Shown here: in pieces, positions 9,424-20,370 of the stretch
Layout of the letters: every line of letters starts with the position of its first letter
How positions within the stretch are numbered: the first letter of the stretch is position 1
From: Pyropia yezoensis
Taxonomy: Eukaryota; Rhodophyta; Bangiophyceae; Bangiales; Bangiaceae
DNA: 64,000 nt
Reading direction: 5' to 3'
Assembly: GCA_009829735.1 (NCBI GenBank)
Contig: CM020618.1
Location: 19,143,346-19,207,345 of the forward strand
Position numbers and translations under genes: made by a program
Notes under the pieces: generated by a model
Seen by the model: the letters and a program-made list of their open reading frames with translations, nothing else
What the model was told of the DNA's origin: nothing
Databases searched by the model: none

Positions 9424-12400
9424 TCAGGTCGTCAGGATGTCAGGGAGGGCACCATCCGCACCCGCCACATGGGCCTCCGTGTCGGGGAAGCACGCGACGC
9501 GCGTCGACACGCGGCCCGAACGGGACACCTCGATGGGGTAGGGGCACCAGCCGTGCATCTCCACCACCTCATCCCCAGAGTAGGCCTCCCAGTTGGCCTC
9601 GGCAATCTCGCGCACCTTGCGCACGCACTCCAGGCTCGACGGGTCCTCAAAGGCGGGGTCGTAGCAGTTGAGGTGCTCGCCAAACAGGTTGAGGCGGAAG
9701 CTCGCCACATCCCCGCGGGGAAGGCCGCCAATGCCGCCGCCGCCGCCGCCGCCATGGGAACCCTGATGGTGTGCCTGGTAGCCGCCCCCACCACCGCCAC
9801 CACCGTAAGAGCTCTGAGCGGGCTCCTCGCCATAGCCACTGCCGTGGGAGGACTGATGGTGGCCACCGCCACCACCATACGAGCTCTGCTGGTGCTGCTC
9901 GTAGCGGCCGCCACCGCCAGACCCGTGCTCCTGCCCATAGCCGCCACCATGGCTGGGCTGCTGGTAGCCGCCATGGCCGCCACCACCGCCGCCGTACGAG
10001 CTCTGCTGGTGCTGGCCATAACCGCTCTGCTGATGCTGCCCATAGCCGCTCTGCTGATGCTGGCCATAACCGCTCTGCTGATGCTGGCCATAGCCGCTCT
10101 GCTGATGCTGGCCATAGCCGCTCTGCTGATGCTGGCCATAGCCGCTCTGCTGATGCTGGCCATAGCCGCTCTGCTGGTGCTGGCCATAACAACTGCTTTC
10201 ATCCGGCTGCTGCCCATAGCCCCCGCCTGACTGGGTCAGCCCAGCGCTGGCCCCATAAGGGGAAGAGGGCTGGTACCCAGAACCATCATGGTCAGCCTCC
10301 CCATACCCGGGAGTCTCACTGTGCTGCCCGTAGCCGCCCGAATGGCTCTGCTGCTGCCCGTAGCCGCCCGAATGGCTCTGCTGCTGCCCGTAGCCACCCG
10401 AATGGCTCTGCTGCTGCCCATAGCCGCCCGAGTGGCTCTGCTGCTGCCCATAGCCGCCCGAGTGGCTCTGCTGCTGGTCGTCATCGCACTGGCCATACCG
10501 GCCGTGACGGCGGCGGCGGTCGTCGTCAGACCCCGACCCATGACGTCGGCCGTGGCGGCGCCGCCGCCCCCCGTTGTCGTCACTGCCAGAGCCACTTCCA
10601 TCGTGGTCACTGCCACTGCCATCGTCGTCCGCGCGGCGGCGGCTGCCGCCGCGACGGCCATGGCGGCGGCGCCGCCCCCCGTCCGGGTCACTGCCGCTGC
10701 CACTTCCATCATGGTCACTGCCACTGCCGCCGTCGTCCGCGCGGCGGCGGCCGCCGCCATAACGACCGCGCCGCCGACGCGAATGGTCATCGTCGTCGCC
10801 GTTGTCCTGCTCGGCGCCCCCATAAGAGTAGCCGCGGGAGCGGGTGGTTGTGCCCTCGGGGAGGCCCCGCGAACGGGAAGACGACTGACCGCCCGAGTAG
10901 GCAGACGGCAGGTCCCGCCGCGACGAAGACGGGTTGCCGCTGCGCCCCCCCCCACACACGTGCTCGGGCTGGTACGCCGCGAAAGCAATCTCCGAGTCTC
11001 GCGCGCCGTCCATGCTCCGCGAGTTGCAGTTGGCGCTGCCAATGATGGTGATGGCATCATCAAAGATAACCGCCTTGGAGTGACAGTAGACGCTGTGGCG
11101 GCGGGTGCTGGCGAGGAGCTCCTCCGTCTCGTTCTCAAACTCCCCGTCGTCCACCGCTTCCGAGTCGCGCTCGGTCTCACGGATGGCGGAAAAGTAAAAC
11201 GACAGGCGGTCAATCGGCTCCTCGTCGGTACCTGCCTCGCGGATGGCGTTGGCAATGATCTTGTACATCATTGCGAACGTCTGAAATTGGAACGCCAGAA
11301 TTTCCTGCACAGACCCAGAGGCGGGAGGGCCCTCTGGGAAGAGCGGGATCATAACGTACGCGTGATAACTGTACAGACACTCGCCTCAGCGTCCAGTCAA
11401 AGCAGAAATAGAAAGACACACGATCGGGCAGGATGTCAGGAGCCGAGAACACGGGCAACGCTAAACACAGGGCCAAACACGCGACGACAGATACACAGTC
11501 GGACAAACCTCGCAACACAGCAGTATCCAATGCCAATGCCAAGAACCCTCCACCCCCAACGTACGGCTCCTGTTCCTTGACCGCACGAGCCACGCGCATG
11601 GCAATCTCCACTGGCAGAAGGTGGTCGGCCGACTCGTTCCTGTTCTCAATCCAGTGCGTGCTCGAACCGAGCCCTGTGAAAGCGAAACATTCCAGTGTAG
11701 TGCAGCAAGAAAGAACGTGCACACATGGCCCAAGACAAACGAGTCAGATGCCCGTCCAGAAACAAGCGCAGCTTCGCGTTGAAGTAGCCATCAAGACGCA
11801 CACCTCGTTACAGCTCGCGCAGCGCGCAATACTCGAACTGCAGCCAAGCCAAAGGCTCCACACACACAAAAGCGCTGACCACGAACAAACGTACAGTACT
11901 GGTTCTCAAAGAAGCAGAACCGCTTCGACCGCCGCACGTGATGCACATACGCGTGGTGGATGCTCTGATCAATCAGCGCGCGGCGGCGGGTAAACAGCCC
12001 CGGGCTCCTGGAATCCACAAACACCGCGCTGGCCTCGTTAATAGACCGCAGGATCTGCACGTTCCAAGCCCCACGTCGACGGCGGCCATTCTCCTCCTCT
12101 TCCTCCGCCGACACGTACTCCCGCCCCGAAATGTCCGCGAGCGCGTGCTCCTCGGAGCCCGCTTGGCGGTGCCAACGCTCGGTGAAGTTCTGGAGGACGT
12201 CCCAAGACGCGGCGCCCGCCGAGACGTGGCCGGCCTGGTCGTGCCACGGCTCGCGAGGGCCCTTGGTCGGCCCCACCGTCACGCACGCCTGATGAAAGTC
12301 CGGCGGCTTGTGAGTCGACGCGAGGGTGCGGAAGAGCGAATGAGTGGGGGTGTCAAAGCGGCCGTTGGTCAGGTCAAGGCCCCCCACGAAGGAGATTAGG

Positions 12401-13849
12401 CGGCGCTTGTCACCACCATCGTGTGGCTCTGCGTCGCAAATGATGGTCTTTCTGCTCGGGGAAGCAGAGAGCACATTGAAATAATCAAGAGCGTATGCAG
12501 CAAGAAGCGCACTAGAGCAGTTAGCGCCAAGAAATCCCGCGGCAACAGAATATGGACAAGAATGAATGGTAGAGCGCCACCCCGGTGCAAAACGGCACAC
12601 CGACAAGGCAGGTAAAAGAGCACACTAGGTCAACGTACTGATGGTGGGTGAACATGGCGGTCGACCCGAAGTCTGCCAGCGGCCCGTCCGAGTCATTCTT
12701 GCGGGCGGCCTTCACCACCACCACGTTGCTAACGCCCTCAAAGTATTCGCGAGTCTCTAAGGGATCACAAACAATCGAACGACCAACAGAAAACATCGAC
12801 AGTACCGCACAGCAAAGAAAGACATTAGCTCTCCAACACACAAACACATCCCCCCAAGCAGCACACCAAGAGCACGCACCGCAAGTGCAAATGTGACAAG
12901 AGCCAAACGCTCCCACCCACAAACTCAGCGCCCCACCCTCGCGCAACACACTCAGCGCCCCTCCGCCCACCCAAGACCACTTCGCGGCCGTACCTTCATC
13001 GTGGGTCATCATCATTCCCTTGTGCTCATACTCGTGGCCCAGTACGCTCCCAGACGTGCTCATCAGCTCGTCCCACACCATGATGCGCACCTGCACGCCC
13101 TCCTCCGCTTTGCGCTTGAGCAGCGCTCCCAGCGTCTCGGGATCCTCCCCCCCCCCGTGGCGCTCGCGCAGCAGGGAGATCTCGGTGAAGACCGACCAGC
13201 CAGTGATGTACACGAAGTCCTGCGCAGCGTCAATGGCCGCGTACATGTCGCGGAAGCAGCACCCGGGGATGTACGACGAGCCCGGCACCTCGGGGAGCTC
13301 GTTTTCGTCCACGTGCGCATCCTGATATAGCCGCACCTGGCAGCCCGTGCGAAGTGGAAAGTAGGTTCCCGGAACGTCAATACGGTCCGCGTACGAGTCA
13401 AGCGGCAACAGACGAACCTTGACCGTCACCGACCCGAGCTCCCCCTCCTCCACATCATCGTCGTCGCTGTCGCCATACGGCTTGAGGTCAAAAGTGCCTT
13501 CAATCTGGCCCGAGGAGACCAGCTCGTCAGCGGGGAGCTCCACGCGGCCCAGCTTGCGGGCGCGACCCAGCCCCGGCCGGGCGGCACCCTTGACGCGGAG
13601 TTCCACAAAGTCGAGCTCGTGGCACACGTTGAGCAGCACCGAAGAATCCCACACCGGGTCTGACGAGTTGTTGACCACGCGCGACTGGAAGTACTTGTTC
13701 TTCCCGCCAAGCGCAACCGACACGTACGGGTCGGTGCCTGACTGGAGGGCGAGGTTGGAGATGCGGCCAAAGAGGGAGCGCGGCTTCTTCTTGCCAAGGT
13801 CCGACCCTGAGATGATCTGGACGTCCAGGTAACCATGGAGGAGCACCAT
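9424..13849 (-). CDS. PLD: C2-domain phospholipase D with a prion-like insertion, five exons
   Basis: Cleaves phosphatidylcholine-type lipids to phosphatidic acid. Exons: 13849-12994, 12756-12639, 12451-11895, 11673-11565 and 11368-9424; together 1,194 residues, all phases agree. An N-terminal C2 domain (GYLDVQIISGSDLG, GTDPYVSV, SDPVWDSS) is followed by MMTHDEETREYF, the first HKD motif HHQKTIICD (split by intron 2, near residue 324), FVGGLDLTNGRFD, ENQYWLGSS and the second HKD motif HSKAVIFDD (about 643). The plant-type C-terminus ECVRKVREIAEANW ... PDILTT is present. Between HKD2 and that end lies about 400 residues absent from known PLDs: Arg/Asp/Ser/Gly blocks, then Gln/Gly/Tyr/Ser tandem repeats. 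Introns begin GTACGG or GTACGT. The ATG at 13849 starts the C2 domain directly, as in plant PLD alpha. Confidence 0.9.
10000..10191 (-). repeat. 24-bp tandem repeat, 8 units, in PLD
   Basis: Eight near-identical 24-bp units encode GYGQHQQS on the minus strand. The unit length keeps the PLD frame. Confidence 0.9.
10322..10472 (-). repeat. 30-bp tandem repeat, 5 units, in PLD
   Basis: Five 30-bp units encode SHSGGYGQQQ on the minus strand, again in frame with PLD. Confidence 0.85.
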
Positions 13850-15633
13850 CGTGCCAGCAGACCGGCGCCGCGGCAGACACGCAGTGACCCGGTCGTTCAA
13901 CGGCAGCGGAGGGGGGGGATGAGAGGGGCGGGACGGGACAGAGGATAGGGGAAGAGGACAGTAACGGCGGACTCGACAAGTGGGGAGACCGCCGGCAGCC
14001 GGCCGTGGCCACAAGGTGCCGCGGCGAGGAGCTCCTCACCGGCGTGACAGCGACGCAGCGCGCAGCTGCGGCGAGTGAGACACCTGGTTGTGGGACGGGG
14101 GAAGACAGGCGCGTTCCGCAGCCAGCGCGGCGCAACGCGTCGCGCTGCGCGCCGATAGCCCGCTGCGCCACCTCAGCAAGGGCCGACGAACCCGCGGGGC
14201 GCGTCTCGACAGCGTAGCAACGTGGGAGGGCGATGGGGGGGTGTACGCCCAGGGGCACACCGTCAGCCGGGGCAAGTGGGGGGACGGGCGGGCCCCGTGT
14301 CGAGCGTGGGAGGCACGAGCCACCCCCTTGCCCCTTTGCGGCGCCCGCCCTACACTGGGTTTTGGGTGTGCAGGGTGCGACGGGTGCGCAGCCAGAATAG
14401 CCGCACACGAGGCCTCTCGGCGCGGTACGCATGCATGCCAGGCGGCATCCTGTTCGCATACGGAGCGGCCAGCCATTGGATGGACTGACAGTGTTGGTGT
14501 CCCAATCCACCTGGAACGAACGGGATCAAGGCGGGAGTGGTGCCCAAAGGACACGCCTTCTGGGCGATGGACCAAGATGTACAGATGACCGTGCTGTTCA
14601 GATGTACGGTACAGTGGTACAGTAATGCAGCTGGACGGGCAGTGCTGACTGTGCCGACCCGCGTCGAAATAGGGCACAGCACAAGTGCATCGCTTTCGAT
14701 GCAATTATATACGACTTGTTAGGACAGAGAGTTGACTTCAAGCTTCGTTAGCATTCAGAGAGATTCACCCAAGCCGCCGGCTGGAGCTCATGCCAACGGC
14801 CAGGCCACGGTAAATCCGACGGTCGTTGCCGGTCGCAAGGGGGTCGCACAGGCCCCCCTTCCGACCACGCTGTTCGCTCTAAAGGGGAAACATGGAACAG
14901 GCGGCTCCACGGCGAGGCCACGGCGGCGTCGCTGGGATCATCCTCCCACCCCCCCCCCCCACTGGACCCCCCCACGGGCACCCCCCCCCACTCATAGCCC
15001 CTGGCTGGCCCCCCGCCCACCACCTTCTCATAGTGCTTGGACTGGCACGAGAATTGGAGACCCTGAATCCCCGGCAGTGGCCAGTCGCTCGACGGGATCC
15101 GGCGCCGGCGCCGTGACCATCGCTGGCGGCGGAGGGGGTGGTGGGGCGGGCCGCCCTGGCGGTGGGCGCGTGGCAAACTGGCCTCACCGGCCGCAACCCC
15201 TCCACCGGCCGCCCCGGCGGCGAGGGAGTGCATCTCGTGGCCGCGGCCGCTGTGACGGCCGGCGTTTGGATTCCCCACCTCCCCCAGCGCGCCGCTCGAG
15301 CTCGCCGCTCTTGCCCGGCGTTCCACACTCGGTTGGTGGTTGCTTCGCGCTTGCTCGCCACCCCTCGCCCGCGCGCCCGGTCCTCCATCCACCTTCCTTT
15401 GTTGCCGGCCCAGCCACTCGCCCACCCTCCCGCTCACCAACCCACCCATCCGCCAATCCACCCGCCCCGCTCACCCTTCTGCTCACGCTCTCACCACACC
15501 TTACCAACTTTGGGCGTATTTTTCCACCCCTACTCTCCCCCACGACGTCCTCGTGGTCAAGGCGGTGGCCGCGGCCCCTCTGCCGGTGCCACCTCCACGC
15601 ACGTCCCCCCCCCCATTCTCCCCCCTCTGCAAG
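13850..15633. other. Divergent intergenic region between PLD and carrier genes
   Basis: Shared 5' region of PLD (-) and the carrier (+), 1.8 kb. Positions 14578-14625 hold four GTAC sites, and an AT-rich patch with TATATA occurs at 14704-14710. Long open frames here are GC artefacts with no conserved pattern. Confidence 0.4.
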
Positions 15634-17729
15634 ATGGACGGGCTGACCCCCCGGCTGCCCGCCTTTACGGGCGGCATGGCGCCGCAGCGGGGCAGGCACT
15701 CTGCCCCGCGTCTCCGCGGCGGCGGCGGCGGCCCGCTGGTGCGGCCGCTGGCCAAGGCGGGCCTCGCCCCCCCCCCCACCACCCTCTCCCACCCGCGGAC
15801 CGCCCCCGCCCCCGCCCCCACCTCTGCCGATGCCGCCGACAACCCCCCCGCTGGCGCCACCCCCCCCCGGTCGACCGGTCCCGCGTCTGGGAGCCACGCG
15901 GCGGCGGCGGCGGCCTTGTCGGCGCGTCAAAAGTCCCTCGCGTCCCTCCTCGCCGGCGGCACGGCGGGCACCCTGTCGGCCACCCTCACCTGCCCAATGG
16001 AGGTGGTCAAGACGCAGCTCCAGTCGGCCAGCCGCGCGGTCGTGACGGCCGGCGCCGGCGCTGGCGCCGGTGGGGCTGTCGTTGCCGCGGCACCCGTCCG
16101 GCGGTCGGCCATGAGCGTGGCGCGGTCGATTGCCGCGTCGCAGGGCCCCGCTGGCTTTTTCCGTGGCCTCCCCCCGACGCTCATAGGCATCCTCCCCGCG
16201 CGGGCCACCTACTTTTGGGCCTACTCGACAGTTAAGGGGGCGCTCGGGCCCGCGCTTGGTGACTCGTCGCTGGTACACGTTGCGTCGGCGGTGGCGGCGG
16301 GGGTGGTGTCCAACACCATCACCAACCCAATTTGGCTGCTCAAGACGCGGATGCAGCTGCAGGCGGGGGCACTGGCCGCCGCGGAAGCCGCCGCTGCAGG
16401 CGCGGTGCCAGCGGCAGGGGTGGCGGCGGTGCCGTCGGCGACGGTGGCGACGACGGCGACGGTGGCGGCGACGGCGTCGGCGGTAGCGGCGCCCGTGCCG
16501 GTGATGGCGTCGATGGCGGCCACTGCGGCGGCCGCCACTCCGTCGGCCATGGCGGCCGGTGGGGGTGTCGTGGCCGCCCCGGCGGCTGTGTCTGCGCTGC
16601 CGACGCTGTCGGTGGTCATGTCCGCTGCTGCCGGCGGCGGGGCGCGGAGTGTCGCTGGTGCGGCGGCCACGTCCTTGCGCACCGCCGTGGCTACGGGCGC
16701 AGCGGGCGTAGCGGTTAAGCCGTACGCGAGCTACGCCGACGGCATCCGCACCATCTACCGCACTGAGGGCATCCGTGGCTTTTACAAGGGCCTCACCGCC
16801 AGCTACTGGGGCGTCACCGAGACGGCACTCCACTTTGTTGTGTACGAGGCGCTCAAGAAGCGGGTGGCGGCGCACAATGTCGCTGCGGCTGCCGAAGCTG
16901 GGGGTAGTGCAGGGGGGGTTGCGGACCCGGCCAATGCGGGACAGCTGTCTTCGCTGCAGCTGCTGTGCTCAGCGGCTACCTCCAAGCTGCTGGCAAGTGC
17001 CTGTACCTATCCGTACGTTGGGGGCTCAAGGGAGATGGGGAGTGTCTCAAGCGTGTTGGCCTCATTGCGCTGTGGCAGTTGCGGGGCCTTCATTGAGGAG
17101 GACCTGCGCGTGCCGTCAGCGGTTGCTCAGAGGTGTGGCTGTCGGGGGTGGGGGGGCGGCGGGTGTGAGCCCTACTGGCGTGGTCTGCTGTTGTGGGCAC
17201 GGACGCACTTGTGCACGCTTCTGACGTCTCTGTTTTTCTTGTGTCACGTATTGTCCTTCCTTCTTTTGCCTGTCCTCTGGCTTGGATGCCGTGGTCGTGA
17301 TGGTCGCTATTGTTTATTGTCTACAGCCATGAGGTCATTCGTACGCGCCTGCGGGAGCAGCCGCTCACGGTTGGGGGCATCCCCAAGTACCGCTCCATGA
17401 TCCAGGCTCTGAGGCTGATTGCGCGAGAGGAGGGCCGTGCGGGCCTCTACGCTGGGATGGGCCCGCACCTGCTGCGGGTTGTGCCCAACACGGCACTCAT
17501 GTTTCTCGTCTACGAGTCGGTAATGCGGATGGTGGACCGAGCGGCCGTCCACCGGCAAGAGGTGGCGGTGGCGGCCGACGCGGCGGCGGCTGCGTCGGCA
17601 GGCGCTGCGGCGGCCGCAACCGCCCGCCGCCGCGCGCCCGTGCCACGTGCGGCGGGGGGGGTGGGACCGTTTTTTGGGGGGTGGCGCCGCCGTGGGGCGC
17701 GCGTGGCAAGCTCCCGATTTTTCGCTTGA
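15634..17729 (+). CDS. Mitochondrial carrier, pyrimidine-nucleotide type (RIM2/SLC25A33/36-like)
   Basis: Inner-membrane carrier that exchanges (deoxy)pyrimidine nucleotides in its closest relatives. Two exons (15634-17012; 17327-17729) give 593 residues; the intron starts GTACGT, ends CTACAG and splits a proline codon. Three Solcar repeats are visible: CPMEVVKTQLQ in the first, NPIWLLKTRMQLQ in the second and, across the splice, TYPHEVIRTRLRE in the third, followed by VPNTALMFLVYE. The third signature and the NPIW motif are typical of RIM2/SLC25A33/A36 rather than the NAD or folate carriers. An Ala/Val/Met-rich insert of about 110 residues between repeat 2 half-sites (near 16370-16700) is unusual, as is a long N-terminal extension before the first repeat. 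Substrate remains an inference. Confidence 0.82.
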
Positions 17730-18130
17730 GCGGCCGGCATATCGGGTTGCTGGGTGGTCAAGGAAGGGGCAAGTGGGGCGTGGTAAGAGGTAGGGTGTCT
17801 TGGCGTAGGGATAAGCTGCTGGGCCCCTCAAGTACGGATGATGGTCCTGAGCCTCTCTGAAACGCGTGTTCGCAGCACACAGCGAAGCTGGCCCGCGTGC
17901 GGCCGGACCGCCGCCGCACACGCCGCGCATGTCTCACCCGCCTATCGGCAGGGGATGCATTCGTTTGAAGAAAAAAAAGGCATAGGTGAGCCACGGCACC
18001 ACCCGTACCCAGCCGTTAGAAAGAACGAAGTGCACTGGAAAACAAGCCAGCTGTTAGAAAGAACCAAGTGCACCGGAAAACAACAACAAACAGGTAATGC
18101 CCGTGTGCCGTTCCCCGCACGCCAGACAAC
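17730..18130. other. Intergenic with a 38-bp duplication
   Basis: Convergent 3' ends. A 33-bp segment starting GTTAGAAAGAAC is present twice, at 18015 and 18053 (period 38), with two or three differences. Confidence 0.5.
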
Positions 18131-19042
18131 TCAGATGCGCGCAAAGGACCGGAGGCGGGGCGCATAGGGCTTGCTAGCCCGCGCGCGGACGCGCGCCTTC
18201 ATGCCCGCGACACCCCCCGCCGAGCGCTCCCGATATGAAGCCGCCAGGAGCCGCACGGTCCCCAATGGCCCACGGCCGACCTTGGTCACCAGCCGTGCGT
18301 GCGCCTCTCCCATCCGCGATGCCACCGTCGCCAGTGTCTTCTTGTCATGGGTGGACGCCATGCGAGAAAGCATGTTCAGACCGTCGTCGCCCATCAACAA
18401 GTCGAGCAGGTCCCGGCCGTTGACGGTCTCCAACAGCCCGTCGAGCTCGCCCTGCCGAAAGGCGAGGAACCCCAAGTTGGCAGCCTGGATGAATTCCCCA
18501 ATGAACTCCAGAACCTCCAAAACCATGTTGATAACCTGCTCGCCCAGCCCGAGCGCTATGTTGACACTGAACCACACCTGGTCAAAGAGGCCGCGGCGGG
18601 CGGCCACGAGCCAGGGATCAAAAACACCCTTATCCGCAAGGTCGACCAGCGGCGAGAGCGCGGCCACAATGATAATGTTTGGCAGGGCTTCCAGGTAGCT
18701 GCCCAAGCCCTCAACCAGCTCTTCGCCGTCCACGTCGGGGAACGCCTCCGGGACGGTGAAGAACTCGTCTCGCACCGACACCGATACCGACCCGCACGTG
18801 GTGTCGTCGTCGTCGTCGTACGTGCCGTTGGGGCCGGTCATGCTTGTCGCCTGGCTGATCAAGCCCGCGACCATGTTAAGCGGGCTGTCATCCATCGGTG
18901 TCATGACGTTCACCATCGATGACGCCGCGTCGGCCATGGCCGAGAATGGCGCCATACCATCCTGGGCAGCCACTGGCGACGCGACCACAGCAGCCGCCAC
19001 CACTACCCCAAAAGCGACCGCGGCCAGACGCATGACGGCCAT
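18131..19042 (-). CDS. Secreted protein of unknown function
   Basis: 303 residues, not recognised. It starts MAVMRLAAVAFGVVVAAAVV and has an AxA site (PVAA|QDG), a convincing signal peptide for the secretory route. A potential N-glycosylation site (NGT) stands beside an acidic run DDDDD near residue 75. Residues from about 125 to 200 form amphipathic or hydrophobic helices (LPNIIIVAALSPLVDLADKG; ALGLGEQVINMVLEVLEF). The C-terminus is strongly basic (KARVRARASKPYAPRLRSF). The ATG at 19042 was chosen because it begins the signal peptide; TTGCAG just before it could also be a 3' splice site. Two copies of a 38-bp repeat lie just beyond the stop. It could be a wall or vacuolar protein, but nothing proves it. 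Confidence 0.65.
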   Translation of the reverse strand: MAVMRLAAVAFGVVVAAAVVASPVAAQDGMAPFSAMADAASSMVNVMTPMDDSPLNMVAGLISQATSMTGPNGTYDDDDDTTCGSVSVSVRDEFFTVPEAFPDVDGEELVEGLGSYLEALPNIIIVAALSPLVDLADKGVFDPWLVAARRGLFDQVWFSVNIALGLGEQVINMVLEVLEFIGEFIQAANLGFLAFRQGELDGLLETVNGRDLLDLLMGDDGLNMLSRMASTHDKKTLATVASRMGEAHARLVTKVGRGPLGTVRLLAASYRERSAGGVAGMKARVRARASKPYAPRLRSFARI

Positions 19043-20370
19043 TGCTGCAACGGAGAAAAAGGAGGGAGAAAAAGGAAAACGGGGAGGAGGCACCACGAGG
19101 GACAACAGCTCCGCAACAGCGCGAGCCCACCAGCGCCTGCGAAGGATGGCGAGCGGCGTGGGAGGGGCAGGGGATAGGGGCCCAGGACGAGAAAGCACCG
19201 CCTGTTGATGTATGGTCGGCCGCGCGCCGGGGTGGAGGGCCCGCGGTCGGCGAGCGAGCAACCTGAAATGGTCCTCTCACCCGCACGCACATGAGCGTGG
19301 GAAGAGTGGCCCGCCGACGCCCTGGGCCCTGCGCTGGGCGCCGCCAGGGCGGCCGCCCTGGCCGTGGATCCGTCGCCATCGACGTGCAGGCAAAAGCGTG
19401 TCAGCGGGGTGCGACAGACTGGGCTCCCCCCCTCCCGACGACCCATATGTATGCCAGTCAAGCCAAGGGGAGGGCCGGCCAGCGCCGCGGCCATGCCGAC
19501 GGACCCGCTGACAATCATCCTCCCCGCCACGCCGGCCGTAATTTGCCGTCACGCCGCCGCCGCCGCGGCCGCGTATTCCGCGGCGCAGGAAGGCCTGTCA
19601 TGAGCGTGGCTCAAAGCCAGCTGGCCGCGCGAGCCTACCTGGTGGGCATGCTCGCACCTACACGAAGGGGGCACGGCTCGTGGCGACCAGGAACGGTGTC
19701 GCCGCCCACCACCACGACGACCACCTGCGGGCGGCCGTGTCGGACCGCACCCATCGCCGCCTCCTTCCTGCCGCTGACGCAGCAGGAAGTGGTCATGATG
19801 ATCAGCAGCTGCCAGGGGCGCGCTCGCCAGGCCCGTTCAACTGAGGATCAGCACACTCGAGAGCGTGGCGGAGAAGAGGCCACGGACAGCGCAAACCGAG
19901 TGCCTAGGCGTTTCGCGCGGTACTTATCATGACTGACTCCATCTCGAGTACATCAAGGTTAGGAATCACAAGGGTTCTCCTGAGCTTACACTTTCAATGC
20001 GGGGTCTGTGTCTGAAGGAATCAATGCGGGGTCTGTGTGAGGAAGAGGCAACAAGAACAGGCGTCTGAGAAAGGCATGGTTGCTAGCCATCGTGGCCAAT
20101 ATGTACCGTACCCCCCTGTCGAGAGCGTTGGCGCGACGACCAACACACAACAGGCCAAGCAGAAGGATGGCGGTGGCGAACCGTCGATTACGCGACCGTC
20201 CGTCGCGTGGGCGCGTGTGGCAGCAGCTGCAGCGGCAGGCCCGCGGTTCTGAATGCGGTACAGCAAAGGGCGTGCGAGCGGGGCGGCGTTCACTGCCACT
20301 CCATCCGTCGCATGCTCTTTACCCTTACAAGACCCAAACGACGCATGCATGCGCTCGCAAGCCTGCGAAG
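19043..20370. other. Intergenic with a 27-bp-spaced direct repeat
   Basis: 1.3 kb without a supportable gene. An 18-bp sequence starting TCAATGCGGGG is repeated exactly at 19994 and 20021. The remaining open frames lack any conserved look. Confidence 0.4.

Noticed and set aside
14732-15646. A 304-codon open frame between PLD and the carrier
   Set aside because: Composition is Pro/Arg filler with no domain and it overlaps the carrier's 5' leader.
19291-19932. A 213-codon open frame between the secreted protein and syntaxin
   Set aside because: No conserved look, biased composition, and equally open frames on the other strand.
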